DNA from: Actinomycetota bacterium | Lineage (GTDB): Bacteria; Actinomycetota; Acidimicrobiia; Acidimicrobiales; Ilumatobacteraceae | Length of the DNA stretch: 64,000 nucleotides | Direction of reading: 5' to 3' | NCBI GenBank assembly: GCA_027592925.1 | Contig: JAQCJO010000001.1 | Span: 1 to 64,000 of the forward strand | Shown here: piece after piece, positions 10,603-18,893 of the stretch | Layout of the letters: every line of letters begins with the position of its first letter | How positions within the stretch are numbered: the first letter of the stretch is position 1 | The notes under the pieces: model-generated | Seen by the model: the letters and a program-made list of their open reading frames with translations, nothing else | What the model was told of the DNA's origin: nothing | Database searches by the model: none | Position numbers and translations under genes: made by a program

Positions 10603-10688
10603 GACTTTTCATCGTTACGTTGTTTTGCACTGTCTTGTCAAGGTTATCCACGTAAAGCCAAATGCAGTAAGGGTTTAATTTCGCTAGC

Positions 10689-11840
10689 GTGAGTCATGAA
10701 ATGACCAATGACGCACATGAAGGTTTGGCAAATGCCATCACTCGTGACGATGTGGCGAATGCTTTTTCGCTTGGATGGAATGAGCGACTTGCAACAGAGT
10801 TGATCGAAAAAAAATACGACATGACGTCGTTGCAACATAGCCGAAGGCTCGGTCGAGTGAGCAGAATCGATCGGGGATGGAGCACAATTCTTACCAGTGG
10901 AGTGCACGACGCAGTTGATGGCGTCGAGCGCGTGCGCAACATCGGTGCTGACGTTGCTGTTGGTGATTGGGTCATTATTTCTGATGACTTAGAGAAGATT
11001 GATCATGTGTTGTCCCGCAGTTCGGCACTTACTCGTCGCGCATCGTCGGACACCGTGCGCGCAGAGTCACACACAGTCGCCGCCAACATCGACACTGTGC
11101 TTGTTGTGCAAGCCGCAACACCAGATCCAAACTTGCGACGCATCGAAAGAGAACTGGTGCTCGCATTTGATAGTGGTGCACAACCAGCGTTGGTATTTAA
11201 CAAGATTGACGAAGTAGATGCCGACGGATTGTCGCTGATGGTGCGCCGCGTAGAGCCCGTACTTGCTGGCGTGCCTCTGCTTTTTGCGAGCGCTAAAACT
11301 GGGGCTGGACTCGACGGCTTGCGCGCCTATACGTATATATCGCATATATACGACACCCAAAAGAATGTCGCCAGTGCGCCTCAAACAATTGCGTTGTTAG
11401 GAGCCAGCGGTGTTGGCAAGTCAACGCTGATCAATGCACTTTCCGGGCATGACGGACAAGCGACTGGGGCGGTGCGCGAGGGTGACCAGCGCGGTCGTCA
11501 CACCACAACGGCAGCCGAACTCGTGCGCCTCGTAAACGGTGGCTGGCTCATTGATACGCCAGGTTTGCGTGCGGTGAGTTTGTGGATGAGCAACCACGGG
11601 ATCGAGCAAGCATTCAGCGATATTTTTACGCTGACCGAGTCGTGCAAGTTTCGTGATTGCAAGCATGAAGACGAACCGAGTTGCGCTGTGCAAGCAGCGG
11701 TAGAACGAGGTGATGTGTCGCCCGAGCGACTTGGCAATATGAAGATGCTGGTTGCTGAAGAACTTGAACTCGAAGAGCAACAGGCAGTACATGACCGTGC
11801 TTACGATCGCAAGGGTGCGCGCAAGAAACCTAAAAATTAA
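10689..11840 (+). CDS. rsgA: Ribosome small subunit-dependent GTPase A
   Basis: Permuted GTPase motifs FNKIDE / GASGVGKSTLINAL / IDTPGLR, zinc motif CKFRDCKHEDEPSC. Confidence 0.93.
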   Translation: MSHEMTNDAHEGLANAITRDDVANAFSLGWNERLATELIEKKYDMTSLQHSRRLGRVSRIDRGWSTILTSGVHDAVDGVERVRNIGADVAVGDWVIISDDLEKIDHVLSRSSALTRRASSDTVRAESHTVAANIDTVLVVQAATPDPNLRRIERELVLAFDSGAQPALVFNKIDEVDADGLSLMVRRVEPVLAGVPLLFASAKTGAGLDGLRAYTYISHIYDTQKNVASAPQTIALLGASGVGKSTLINALSGHDGQATGAVREGDQRGRHTTTAAELVRLVNGGWLIDTPGLRAVSLWMSNHGIEQAFSDIFTLTESCKFRDCKHEDEPSCAVQAAVERGDVSPERLGNMKMLVAEELELEEQQAVHDRAYDRKGARKKPKN

Positions 11841-13177
11841 GCAAATGTAATTGTGACAGTCGCACCGCCACCTTGAGTGTCGGAGACTGAAACAGTTGCG
11901 CCGTGATCGTTGGCAAATTGTTTGACAATTGCTAAACCAAGACCAGAACCTGGCAGCGCACGTGTTGCTGCTGCACGGTAAAAGCGATCGAACACCAGTG
12001 GCTTGTCGACATCACTAATCCCGGACCCATGATCGACAACATCAATGCGTTTGCCATTGACAATGACTTCGACTGGTTGAGCAGTTGGGCAAAACTTAAG
12101 AGCGTTGTCGACCAAGTTGTTAAGTGCTCGCTCGAGTTGGCCGAGTCGCACAGTTGCAACTTGTGAGTCATTTATCACCAAGGTGACAGTACGACTAGTG
12201 CGACGACTGGCACGCAATGCGACTTCAGTAGCAACTTCGCCAAGATCAACAGCCGTTGGGTCTTCCACAAGCCGTTGGTCGCTCGCAAGTGCAGCAAGCT
12301 CGCTTGAGAGCGATGTAAGTTCGTCTACTTCAGCACGAATGTCACGCAAGATCGCATCTCGAGTTGGTGCATCGAGTGTGTCGCGCTCGAGCAACTCGGT
12401 GTTGGCACGCAACGAAGTGAGCGGCGTACGCAATTCGTGACTCGCGTCTTGCACAAGTTGTTTTTGTTGATCACTACTGAGGCGCAATGCACCAAGCATG
12501 GTGTTGAAACTGTCTGCCAATTGCTCAATTTCACGGTCGCCATGAATGTCGAGCGTGGTATCGAGTTTCTGTGTTAGCGCAATGTGTTCGGCTGCGTTGG
12601 CAAGTTGCTGGATAGGTTTGGCCGTGCGCCTTGCTACCCACCAACCTGCAACAGCAGCAATAAGAATGCCAAACACACCAACGCCAATCAGCCTTTGACG
12701 GATGCCCGATTTGGCAAGCTCGATATCGCTGATGTCTTTGGCAAGTTGTAGTGCGCCGCCGCGCACAAGTGACACGGTGAGGGTCCGATACTGAATGTCG
12801 GCAATGGTGACCGTAGATCGTGCAAGACCTCCGCCTGGATTGTTGGCGATCTCCAAAACTTGTTGAGTGATTGGCAAGTCAACTTCTCCGAGCGCGATGA
12901 TGACCGTGCCGGACGGATCAATCACCTGAGTGACGGTGTCAAATCGCATCGGCATCAACGCATCTGTCAACGGGTTTCGGATCCGCTGACCGCGAGGCGC
13001 TGTTTGCCGGTTTTCGGCCAAGGAAGATGCAATTGCTTCAATTCGTGCATCAAGAGACTTGTCTACTTCATGAAGTAATTGCCGCGACACGATGGTGGAG
13101 ACTCCAACCGAAAGTGCAATCACTACAACAAAGACAATCGCACTCGTGGTGAGCAAGAGTCGTGTGCGCAGGCTCAT
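11837..13177 (-). CDS. Two-component sensor histidine kinase (HAMP, HisKA, HATPase)
   Basis: DASHELRTPLTSLRANTELLER H-box, DHGSGISDVDKPLVFDRFYR, GSGLGLAIVK; two N-terminal/central TM segments. Confidence 0.93.
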   Translation of the reverse strand: MSLRTRLLLTTSAIVFVVVIALSVGVSTIVSRQLLHEVDKSLDARIEAIASSLAENRQTAPRGQRIRNPLTDALMPMRFDTVTQVIDPSGTVIIALGEVDLPITQQVLEIANNPGGGLARSTVTIADIQYRTLTVSLVRGGALQLAKDISDIELAKSGIRQRLIGVGVFGILIAAVAGWWVARRTAKPIQQLANAAEHIALTQKLDTTLDIHGDREIEQLADSFNTMLGALRLSSDQQKQLVQDASHELRTPLTSLRANTELLERDTLDAPTRDAILRDIRAEVDELTSLSSELAALASDQRLVEDPTAVDLGEVATEVALRASRRTSRTVTLVINDSQVATVRLGQLERALNNLVDNALKFCPTAQPVEVIVNGKRIDVVDHGSGISDVDKPLVFDRFYRAAATRALPGSGLGLAIVKQFANDHGATVSVSDTQGGGATVTITFA

Positions 13178-13875
13178 GACGGCTTGACCACATAGCCAAC
13201 ACCGCGAGCGGTGTGCAAGAGGCGAGATTCGCCACCCTCTTCGAGTTTGCGGCGCAGGTATCCGATGTAGACATCGAGTGATTTTGAATTGGTTTCGAAG
13301 TTGAAACCCCAGATGTGTTCGTACAAATACTCACGTGTCAAAACGATTCCACTTTGTTCGAGCAAGATCTGCAACAGATCAAACTCGGTTTTAGTAAGTT
13401 CAATTTGGCGAGGACCACGACGTACCTCACGACGATTTGCATCCAATGTGAGATCTGCAAGTTGCAAAACAGTGACAGTGCTGCTTGTTGGAGCATGTCG
13501 GCGCAAGAGTGCACGTACGCGAGCAAGGAGTTCATCAACTGCAAATGGTTTGACAAGATAGTCATCGGCACCAGCATCGAGCCCAGCAACTCGGTCGCCA
13601 ACTTCGTGACGGGCCGTGAGTAACAAGATCGGTGTGCGATTGCCACGATGGCGCAATTCTTTGCACACAGATAGTCCATCTAGGAATGGCATTGATACAT
13701 CGAGCACTGCAGCATCTGGCGTCTTTACCAAAATGGTGTCGAGTGCAGCCTGGCCATCATTCAGCGCAGTGACCATGTAGCCCTCGAGTTCGAGCACTCG
13801 TTGCACCGCTTTGCGCACCGACGGATCATCTTCTGCAATAACTACGGAGAATTGTTGGTTGTTTGCAGACTTCAT
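13174..13875 (-). CDS. OmpR/PhoB-family response regulator
   Basis: VVIAEDDPSVRKAVQR, AAVLDVSMPFLDG, DYLVKPF, winged-helix C-terminus; ATGA overlap with kinase. Confidence 0.94.
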   Translation of the reverse strand: MKSANNQQFSVVIAEDDPSVRKAVQRVLELEGYMVTALNDGQAALDTILVKTPDAAVLDVSMPFLDGLSVCKELRHRGNRTPILLLTARHEVGDRVAGLDAGADDYLVKPFAVDELLARVRALLRRHAPTSSTVTVLQLADLTLDANRREVRRGPRQIELTKTEFDLLQILLEQSGIVLTREYLYEHIWGFNFETNSKSLDVYIGYLRRKLEEGGESRLLHTARGVGYVVKPS

Positions 13876-13924
13876 AGTTCTGACGATACTTGCATAAAAC
13901 CCTTGTAGGGAAAGGTCTGGAGTG

Positions 13925-13975
13925 TTCTTGATTGATTCTTACCTTGTCTTGATCTAATTCTTACCAACGTCTACC
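13925..13975. promoter_or_regulatory. Candidate response-regulator operator: ~11-bp phased TTCTT(acc) repeats
   Basis: TTCTT at 13925, 13936, 13958 (tCTT at 13947; TCTacc at 13970); TTCTTACC repeated exactly 22 bp apart, in the divergent promoter region. Confidence 0.5.
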
Positions 13976-14027
13976 AAGATCACTCTCGTGTTCGGAACCC
14001 CCCGGCACACAACGAAAGGGAAACATC

Positions 14028-14543
14028 ATGAAAAAGCAAATACAAAGCGTGATCGCGGGAACCGCGATCGTTGTAGCGATGGGAACCATCGGTCTCGGCA
14101 TTGTTGGAAGTGCACAAGCACAACCAATCAAGTCGAGCTCAGTAACCGTGCTCAACACATCAGCAACATCTAGCAATGTTGCACAACAGGCTGCTGGCAT
14201 GCGCGGTGGACCAAAAGGTCCGGGCAAGAATGTTGCAGCGATTGCATCGGTCTTGAAGTTGACCGAGGCTGAACTTAGGACACAAATGCAAAGTGGCAAG
14301 ACGCTCGCGCAGATTGCTACTGCTCAGAGTGTGAGTGTTCAGTCAGTGATCAATGTGTTGGTTGCCGATATGCAGGCACACATTGCCGAGAAACTTGCTT
14401 CTGGCAAAATCACTCAGGCCCAAGCCACCACCAAGTTGGCCAGCGTGACTGCAAAAGCAACTGAGCGTGTCAACAACTTGCCACCAGCACGTGGCGAAGG
14501 CACTCGCAGACACCACAACAACGAAACAGATCCAAACGCCTAA
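14028..14543 (+). CDS. Secreted protein, function unknown (possible target of divergent two-component system)
   Basis: Signal peptide MKKQIQSVIAGTAIVVAMGTIGLGIVGSAQAQ; SD AAAGGGAAAC upstream; helical LTEAELRTQMQSGKTLAQIA...ITQAQATTKL repeats. Confidence 0.8.
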   Translation: MKKQIQSVIAGTAIVVAMGTIGLGIVGSAQAQPIKSSSVTVLNTSATSSNVAQQAAGMRGGPKGPGKNVAAIASVLKLTEAELRTQMQSGKTLAQIATAQSVSVQSVINVLVADMQAHIAEKLASGKITQAQATTKLASVTAKATERVNNLPPARGEGTRRHHNNETDPNA

Positions 14544-14580
14544 TACAACCTCTAATTCGTCTTCGAATTAGATCAACAAC

Positions 14581-14625
14581 CGACCGGTACTTGAGCAATT
14601 GCTTAAGTATCGGTCGTTTTGTTTT
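14581..14625 (+). terminator. Rho-independent terminator
   Basis: CGACCGGTACTTGAGCAA / TTGCTTAAGTATCGGTCG stem (near perfect) followed by TTTTGTTTT. Confidence 0.85.
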
Positions 14626-14634
14626 GCGTAGAAG

Positions 14635-14946
14635 TTAGAGACCGAAACGAGCGCGCATGTGTTGGTCGTCGATGACGAGCGCAAGATGTGAGCCCGATGT
14701 ACGAGCACGAGCAACTGCACCCAAGATGACCCCAACTCCTGTGTCGTCGAGCGCAGTTACTTGACACAAGTCAATTGCAATGTCGTGTCCTGCATGGTCA
14801 TCGACAAATTTGGTGAGCATGTCGGAGCATTCTGGAACTGTTGCCAAGTCAATTTCACCCGCAAAGATAAGTACTGATTGTGAGCCATCATGAATAATTG
14901 ATGACGACAATTGCATATTGGTAACGCTACCCAACATCTTGCACAT
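14635..14946 (-). CDS. STAS-domain protein (anti-sigma factor antagonist-like)
   Basis: SVLIFAGEIDLATVPEC...IDLCQVTALDDTGVGVILGAVARA. Confidence 0.85.
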   Translation of the reverse strand: MCKMLGSVTNMQLSSSIIHDGSQSVLIFAGEIDLATVPECSDMLTKFVDDHAGHDIAIDLCQVTALDDTGVGVILGAVARARTSGSHLALVIDDQHMRARFGL

Positions 14947-15304
14947 GCATGGTGACAGACGCCGACAAAGTCAGTTGCGGAACGATGTGCTTGATCAACC
15001 ACAGGTTGATCAAGCGCGGATATTGCACCTCGACAGTGATGAGTTGCTCATCACGAACAATCTTGAGATGCAACGGTCGCAACCCGACTTCGTCTTCGAC
15101 TGCTTGTTGCACCACATCGGGAGAGTCTGGCGAAATTGACGCAGCACGCGCACCAGCACTTGCCGCGAGCCATACAGCCATTTGATCGCGAACAACTAGA
15201 CCAACGTTGAGAATGATGAGCAAAAGCCCGATGATCAGCGGCATGACAAGCGCGAGTTCAACCGTTGCTTGACCCGAGTCGGGTTCGCTCCGGCGGGCGC
15301 CCAT
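14927..15304 (-). CDS. TadE-like minor pseudopilin
   Basis: SGQATVELALVMPLIIGLLLIILNVGL type III prepilin-like N-terminus; in Tad operon. Confidence 0.85.
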   Translation of the reverse strand: MGARRSEPDSGQATVELALVMPLIIGLLLIILNVGLVVRDQMAVWLAASAGARAASISPDSPDVVQQAVEDEVGLRPLHLKIVRDEQLITVEVQYPRLINLWLIKHIVPQLTLSASVTMHVQDVG

Positions 15305-15312
15305 GTCAGTGA

Positions 15313-15561
15313 CTACGGCTGGACTGCGTCGGCACGACCCAAGATGTTTCCGATCACGCTGTCGAAGAGTTCGCCGATACGCCCCGCACCGCCACCATCG
15401 GTAGCCCATGCCACTACTAAAAGCGCGATGATTGCTGCACCGAGAAGCACGAGCGCGTATTCGGTTGTTGCTTGACCAGCGTCGTGCAACTCGTTTTGTT
15501 TTGTGTACACCGAGCGAACACGATGCAGTACATGCATGAAATAGACGTAGATATGATTCAT
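15313..15561 (-). CDS. Flp/DUF4244-like pilin
   Basis: DAGQATTEYALVLLGAAIIALLVVAWA G/xxxxE processing motif plus hydrophobic helix; in Tad operon. Confidence 0.75.
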   Translation of the reverse strand: MNHIYVYFMHVLHRVRSVYTKQNELHDAGQATTEYALVLLGAAIIALLVVAWATDGGGAGRIGELFDSVIGNILGRADAVQP

Positions 15562-15574
15562 AATCCTTCTTTCA

Positions 15575-16102
15575 TTAATGATTGAGATGAACAAGTGCGG
15601 TTGCGATCATCGGCACAACACCGAGCATCACAAACGAGGGAAGGATGCAGCACACAAGCGGAAACGTGAGTCGCACAGGAAGTCTGCGGATGTCTGCATC
15701 GAGTTGGCGCCTGCGTTGCATGCGCGATTCATTGGAAAGACGATCGAGTGTGTTGGCTATCGACTGTCCATCTCTGTCGGCCGAGAGCAATGCGTCGACC
15801 AGCGCAAATGCAGGGCTACCAATGAGTTGTCGCAAGGATGCAACACAGTCACTCAACCGATTGCCACGCAACAACTGTTGGGATACATCTGCAACAATCT
15901 CACGCAACGGTGGCTCGAGCCATGTGGGTGCCGCGATCAGTGACTGAGCAGGTGTGCTGCCAGAAAACATCAACAACACAACGGCATCAATGAATTCTGG
16001 AAGCTGGCGTGCAAGTTGGGCAGGCAGCAGGTTGCGATTGCGTCGCCTAAACAACCCGATTGCTATTGCCCCAACAACCAAGACCATGAAACTGAATGTC
16101 AT
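15575..16102 (-). CDS. TadC-like type II secretion F-domain membrane protein
   Basis: Position after TadB; RQLPEFIDAVVLLMFSG...LDRLSNESRMQRRRQLDADIRRLPVRLTFPLVCCILPSFVMLGVVPM. Confidence 0.82.
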   Translation of the reverse strand: MTFSFMVLVVGAIAIGLFRRRNRNLLPAQLARQLPEFIDAVVLLMFSGSTPAQSLIAAPTWLEPPLREIVADVSQQLLRGNRLSDCVASLRQLIGSPAFALVDALLSADRDGQSIANTLDRLSNESRMQRRRQLDADIRRLPVRLTFPLVCCILPSFVMLGVVPMIATALVHLNH

Positions 16103-16839
16103 ACAGAAATGTTGTCGACTACATGCGACATCCACTTGCGACCAGAAATGTTGAGCATGATTCCAGTAGCAACACAACACATGCCAACCGGGGTACTGAG
16201 CAGAAACATTCGTGCAATAGGGTCAGTGATTGTGATCCATGCAAAAACCGCGATGGGCAACCACGTGAGCACTTTGGTGGACAATTGCGCCTGAGCGGCC
16301 TGCACATCTCGGTCGAGCATGAGGCCCTGTTGCTCGCGTAACACCGATGCGCTGTGCTCGAGAGCAGGTGCCACTCCCGTACCGCCCGCACTTGCAACCG
16401 CCAAGGTGCGACTTGCAAAACGAATCTCGGGTGTCCACGTAGGCAACGCACACTCTGCGATTGCATCGGCAAGCACAACGCCACGCAAACATTGTTGAGC
16501 AACGGGTTGACTCCAATGGTTGTCATCTGATTGTTGATCGCTGCATTGCACAAATGACGATGCGAGCGAAAACCCTGAACGCACATCGCGAGCAATCGCG
16601 TCGAGGAAATCGGTAATGGCCAGTGGGGTTTGCAGAACTGGTGTCGTGGTTGATGTTGTGGGTGGTGTTATTGGTGATGTTATAGCTGTGGCTTTGTGCG
16701 AAGTTGTACCGAGCCGTACACGTAACCACCGGCGCGACCAATGCTTGGTGAGAGGCGGTGCAATAAGCAACGTGCATGCTCCAGCAACCGAAAGTGTGCC
16801 GATTATCGACACCGCAACATTAAGAACCACAGCGCTCAT
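16099..16839 (-). CDS. TadB-like type II secretion F-domain membrane protein
   Basis: Operon position, membrane segments, DFLDAIARDVRSGFSLASSF, VASAGGTGVAPALEHSASVLREQQ. Confidence 0.8.
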   Translation of the reverse strand: MSAVVLNVAVSIIGTLSVAGACTLLIAPPLTKHWSRRWLRVRLGTTSHKATAITSPITPPTTSTTTPVLQTPLAITDFLDAIARDVRSGFSLASSFVQCSDQQSDDNHWSQPVAQQCLRGVVLADAIAECALPTWTPEIRFASRTLAVASAGGTGVAPALEHSASVLREQQGLMLDRDVQAAQAQLSTKVLTWLPIAVFAWITITDPIARMFLLSTPVGMCCVATGIMLNISGRKWMSHVVDNISV

Positions 16840-17987
16840 GAGCGCCCGCGAGTGAGTTGACCAATGCGTAGTTCGCTGTGCACGCCACTACAGATGTCTT
16901 GGCGGAGTAGTGGACGACATGGAGAACCAGGTGTTGTCGACACTTCGCTGATCTCGATCACTGACCGCGAACCATCTGCGTGGCGACCGACGGAAACAAC
17001 AACGTCGATCGCCGCACAAATGTGTTGAGCAATGGCTTCTCGCGGCCATTGCCCGCAGTGCTGCAACATCAACGACTCAAGTCGCAGCAGTGCATCGTCG
17101 GCAGAGTTGGCGTGGCAGGTGGCAAATGATCCGTGGTGACCCGTGTTCATTGCGGCCAACATGTCGACAACTTCACTACCACGCACTTCGCCCACCACAA
17201 ATCTGTCTGGTCGCATGCGCAATGCTGTGCGCAAGAGTTCAGAAATCGAGATGCCAGCAACACCTTCTGCAGTAGGTGGTCGTGCCTCGAGTCGCACAAC
17301 GTGACTTGCCTGCAACTGCAACTCGGCTGTGTCTTCAACGGTGATGACGCGCTCATGTGCAGGAATATGTGCGCATAACGCATTGAGCAATGTTGTCTTG
17401 CCAGTAGAGGCCGCGCCGGTGACAAGCACGTTGCAATGACGGTGCACGAGTTGAGTGAGCAATGCAACGGTTGCGTCGCCACCAAAATCGTCGAGCGAAA
17501 TAGGTCGCACAGAAAATCGGCGAATAGAAAGACATGATCCGTCAACTGCAATTGGCGCAATGACAGCACACACCCGAGAGCCATCGGCGAGCCGCGCATC
17601 GACAATGGGCGAAGACCTGTCGAGCCGTTTGCCAAGTGGCAACAAAATCCGTTCGATGATTGCGTCGACCTCGCCAACAGGCAGGGTGTCAACCAAATGC
17701 ACTCCAGTTGAATCTTCTATATATACGTCTGTTCCGGCGTTGACCATGACTTCACGCACATCGGCGCGAGCCAAATAGTGATCGAGTGCGCCAAGGCCAG
17801 AGATGCCCGAAACGGCTCGCGATGCCACTGCATGTTGGGTGGTCTGCGACATGAGCGGTGCAATACTGCGCAAATGAATGTGTGCGGCAGTAAGCAAGTC
17901 GCCGCGCTCGTTGCGCAAGTGTTGTTGCAGGGTGTCCACAAGTGCACGTGTGTGAGTGTCGAGCGGAAGATCAAATGCAGTGGTCAT
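16836..17987 (-). CDS. CpaF/TadA family pilus assembly ATPase
   Basis: VTGAASTGKTTLLNALCAHIP Walker A, ERVITVEDTAELQL, RPDRFVVGEVRGSEVVDMLAAMNTGHHGSFATCHAN. Confidence 0.95.
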   Translation of the reverse strand: MTTAFDLPLDTHTRALVDTLQQHLRNERGDLLTAAHIHLRSIAPLMSQTTQHAVASRAVSGISGLGALDHYLARADVREVMVNAGTDVYIEDSTGVHLVDTLPVGEVDAIIERILLPLGKRLDRSSPIVDARLADGSRVCAVIAPIAVDGSCLSIRRFSVRPISLDDFGGDATVALLTQLVHRHCNVLVTGAASTGKTTLLNALCAHIPAHERVITVEDTAELQLQASHVVRLEARPPTAEGVAGISISELLRTALRMRPDRFVVGEVRGSEVVDMLAAMNTGHHGSFATCHANSADDALLRLESLMLQHCGQWPREAIAQHICAAIDVVVSVGRHADGSRSVIEISEVSTTPGSPCRPLLRQDICSGVHSELRIGQLTRGRS

Positions 17988-18008
17988 GATTGCAAGATGT
18001 TGCAGTGC

Positions 18009-18662
18009 TCAGCACACATCGACAAGGTGTTTGGCAAGCAGAGTTGGCACTCGGCCTGCGAGTAGTCCTGCATCAACCGCACGAGCAATTGCAGGATCAA
18101 ACGGAATCTCGGCAAGCACCGGTGCACCGACAACAGATTCGACATCGTGCACACCAAGCGCACGACCAGGCTCGGTAATGACGATGACACCGTGTGGCGG
18201 GGTGGTGAGCAACGATGCACGGCGCAGAGCCAAGTAACACGGACGAATAATTAAGAGTGAACGAGTGGCGTGTAGGAGGATTGGAATTGTTGCAAGGCCA
18301 CTACCAGCGTCGATAACAGTTGGCATGGGTGACTGGGCAACGGCAAGTGCGAGATCACGCAAACGATCTGGGTTCACTAGTGACGGCACGATGATGTTGC
18401 GACCGCGAGGAATTACTCCGAGGTGCGCAGTGACTGGCAACATCAAATTGTTGAGTGCATCAGCACCTGGATGATCAGTTGCGCTTAACCATTCGGAAAT
18501 ACCCTCTGACGCCGGCTCTGACATGCCGAGAGCGGAGGGAGTATCGCCCGACATGTCGATGAGTCGCGCACCAACATCGAGACGCTGGGCCAAAACCAAT
18601 GCCAATGCTGCGGCAACAACCGTGGTGCCACTTCCACCTTTGACGGACCAACAAACAATCAT
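18009..18662 (-). CDS. MinD/CpaE-like ATPase (TadZ-like)
   Basis: MIVCWSVKGGSGTTVVAAALAL deviant Walker A; upstream of tadA. Confidence 0.82.
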   Translation of the reverse strand: MIVCWSVKGGSGTTVVAAALALVLAQRLDVGARLIDMSGDTPSALGMSEPASEGISEWLSATDHPGADALNNLMLPVTAHLGVIPRGRNIIVPSLVNPDRLRDLALAVAQSPMPTVIDAGSGLATIPILLHATRSLLIIRPCYLALRRASLLTTPPHGVIVITEPGRALGVHDVESVVGAPVLAEIPFDPAIARAVDAGLLAGRVPTLLAKHLVDVC

Positions 18663-18781
18663 CACAACCTCCAACTGTGCGCTCGGCGCGAATTCACCGA
18701 ATCGGTTTAGACACGATGTGTACGCGAGATGTCGCCAAGTGACGTTGATTTAGTTACAAGGGTTTAGATACGGTGATGAAC

Positions 18782-18877
18782 GGAGGTGTCCGGGTGCCTG
18801 GTGGACTCCGCCGCCTTCAAAGCGGTTGGGACGAGTAATCCTCGTTCGGCGGGTTCGATTCCCGTCCGCCTCCGCCA
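18782..18877 (+). tRNA. selC: tRNA-Sec (anticodon TCA), CCA encoded
   Basis: GGAGGTGTCCGGGTGCCTGGTGGACTCCGCCGCCTTCAAAGCGGTTGGGACGAGTAATCCTCGTTCGGCGGGTTCGATTCCCGTCCGCCTCCGCCA: 96 nt, TCA in loop CTTCAAA, long variable arm. Confidence 0.93.
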
Positions 18878-18893
18878 AAACTCGTTTCGCGAA

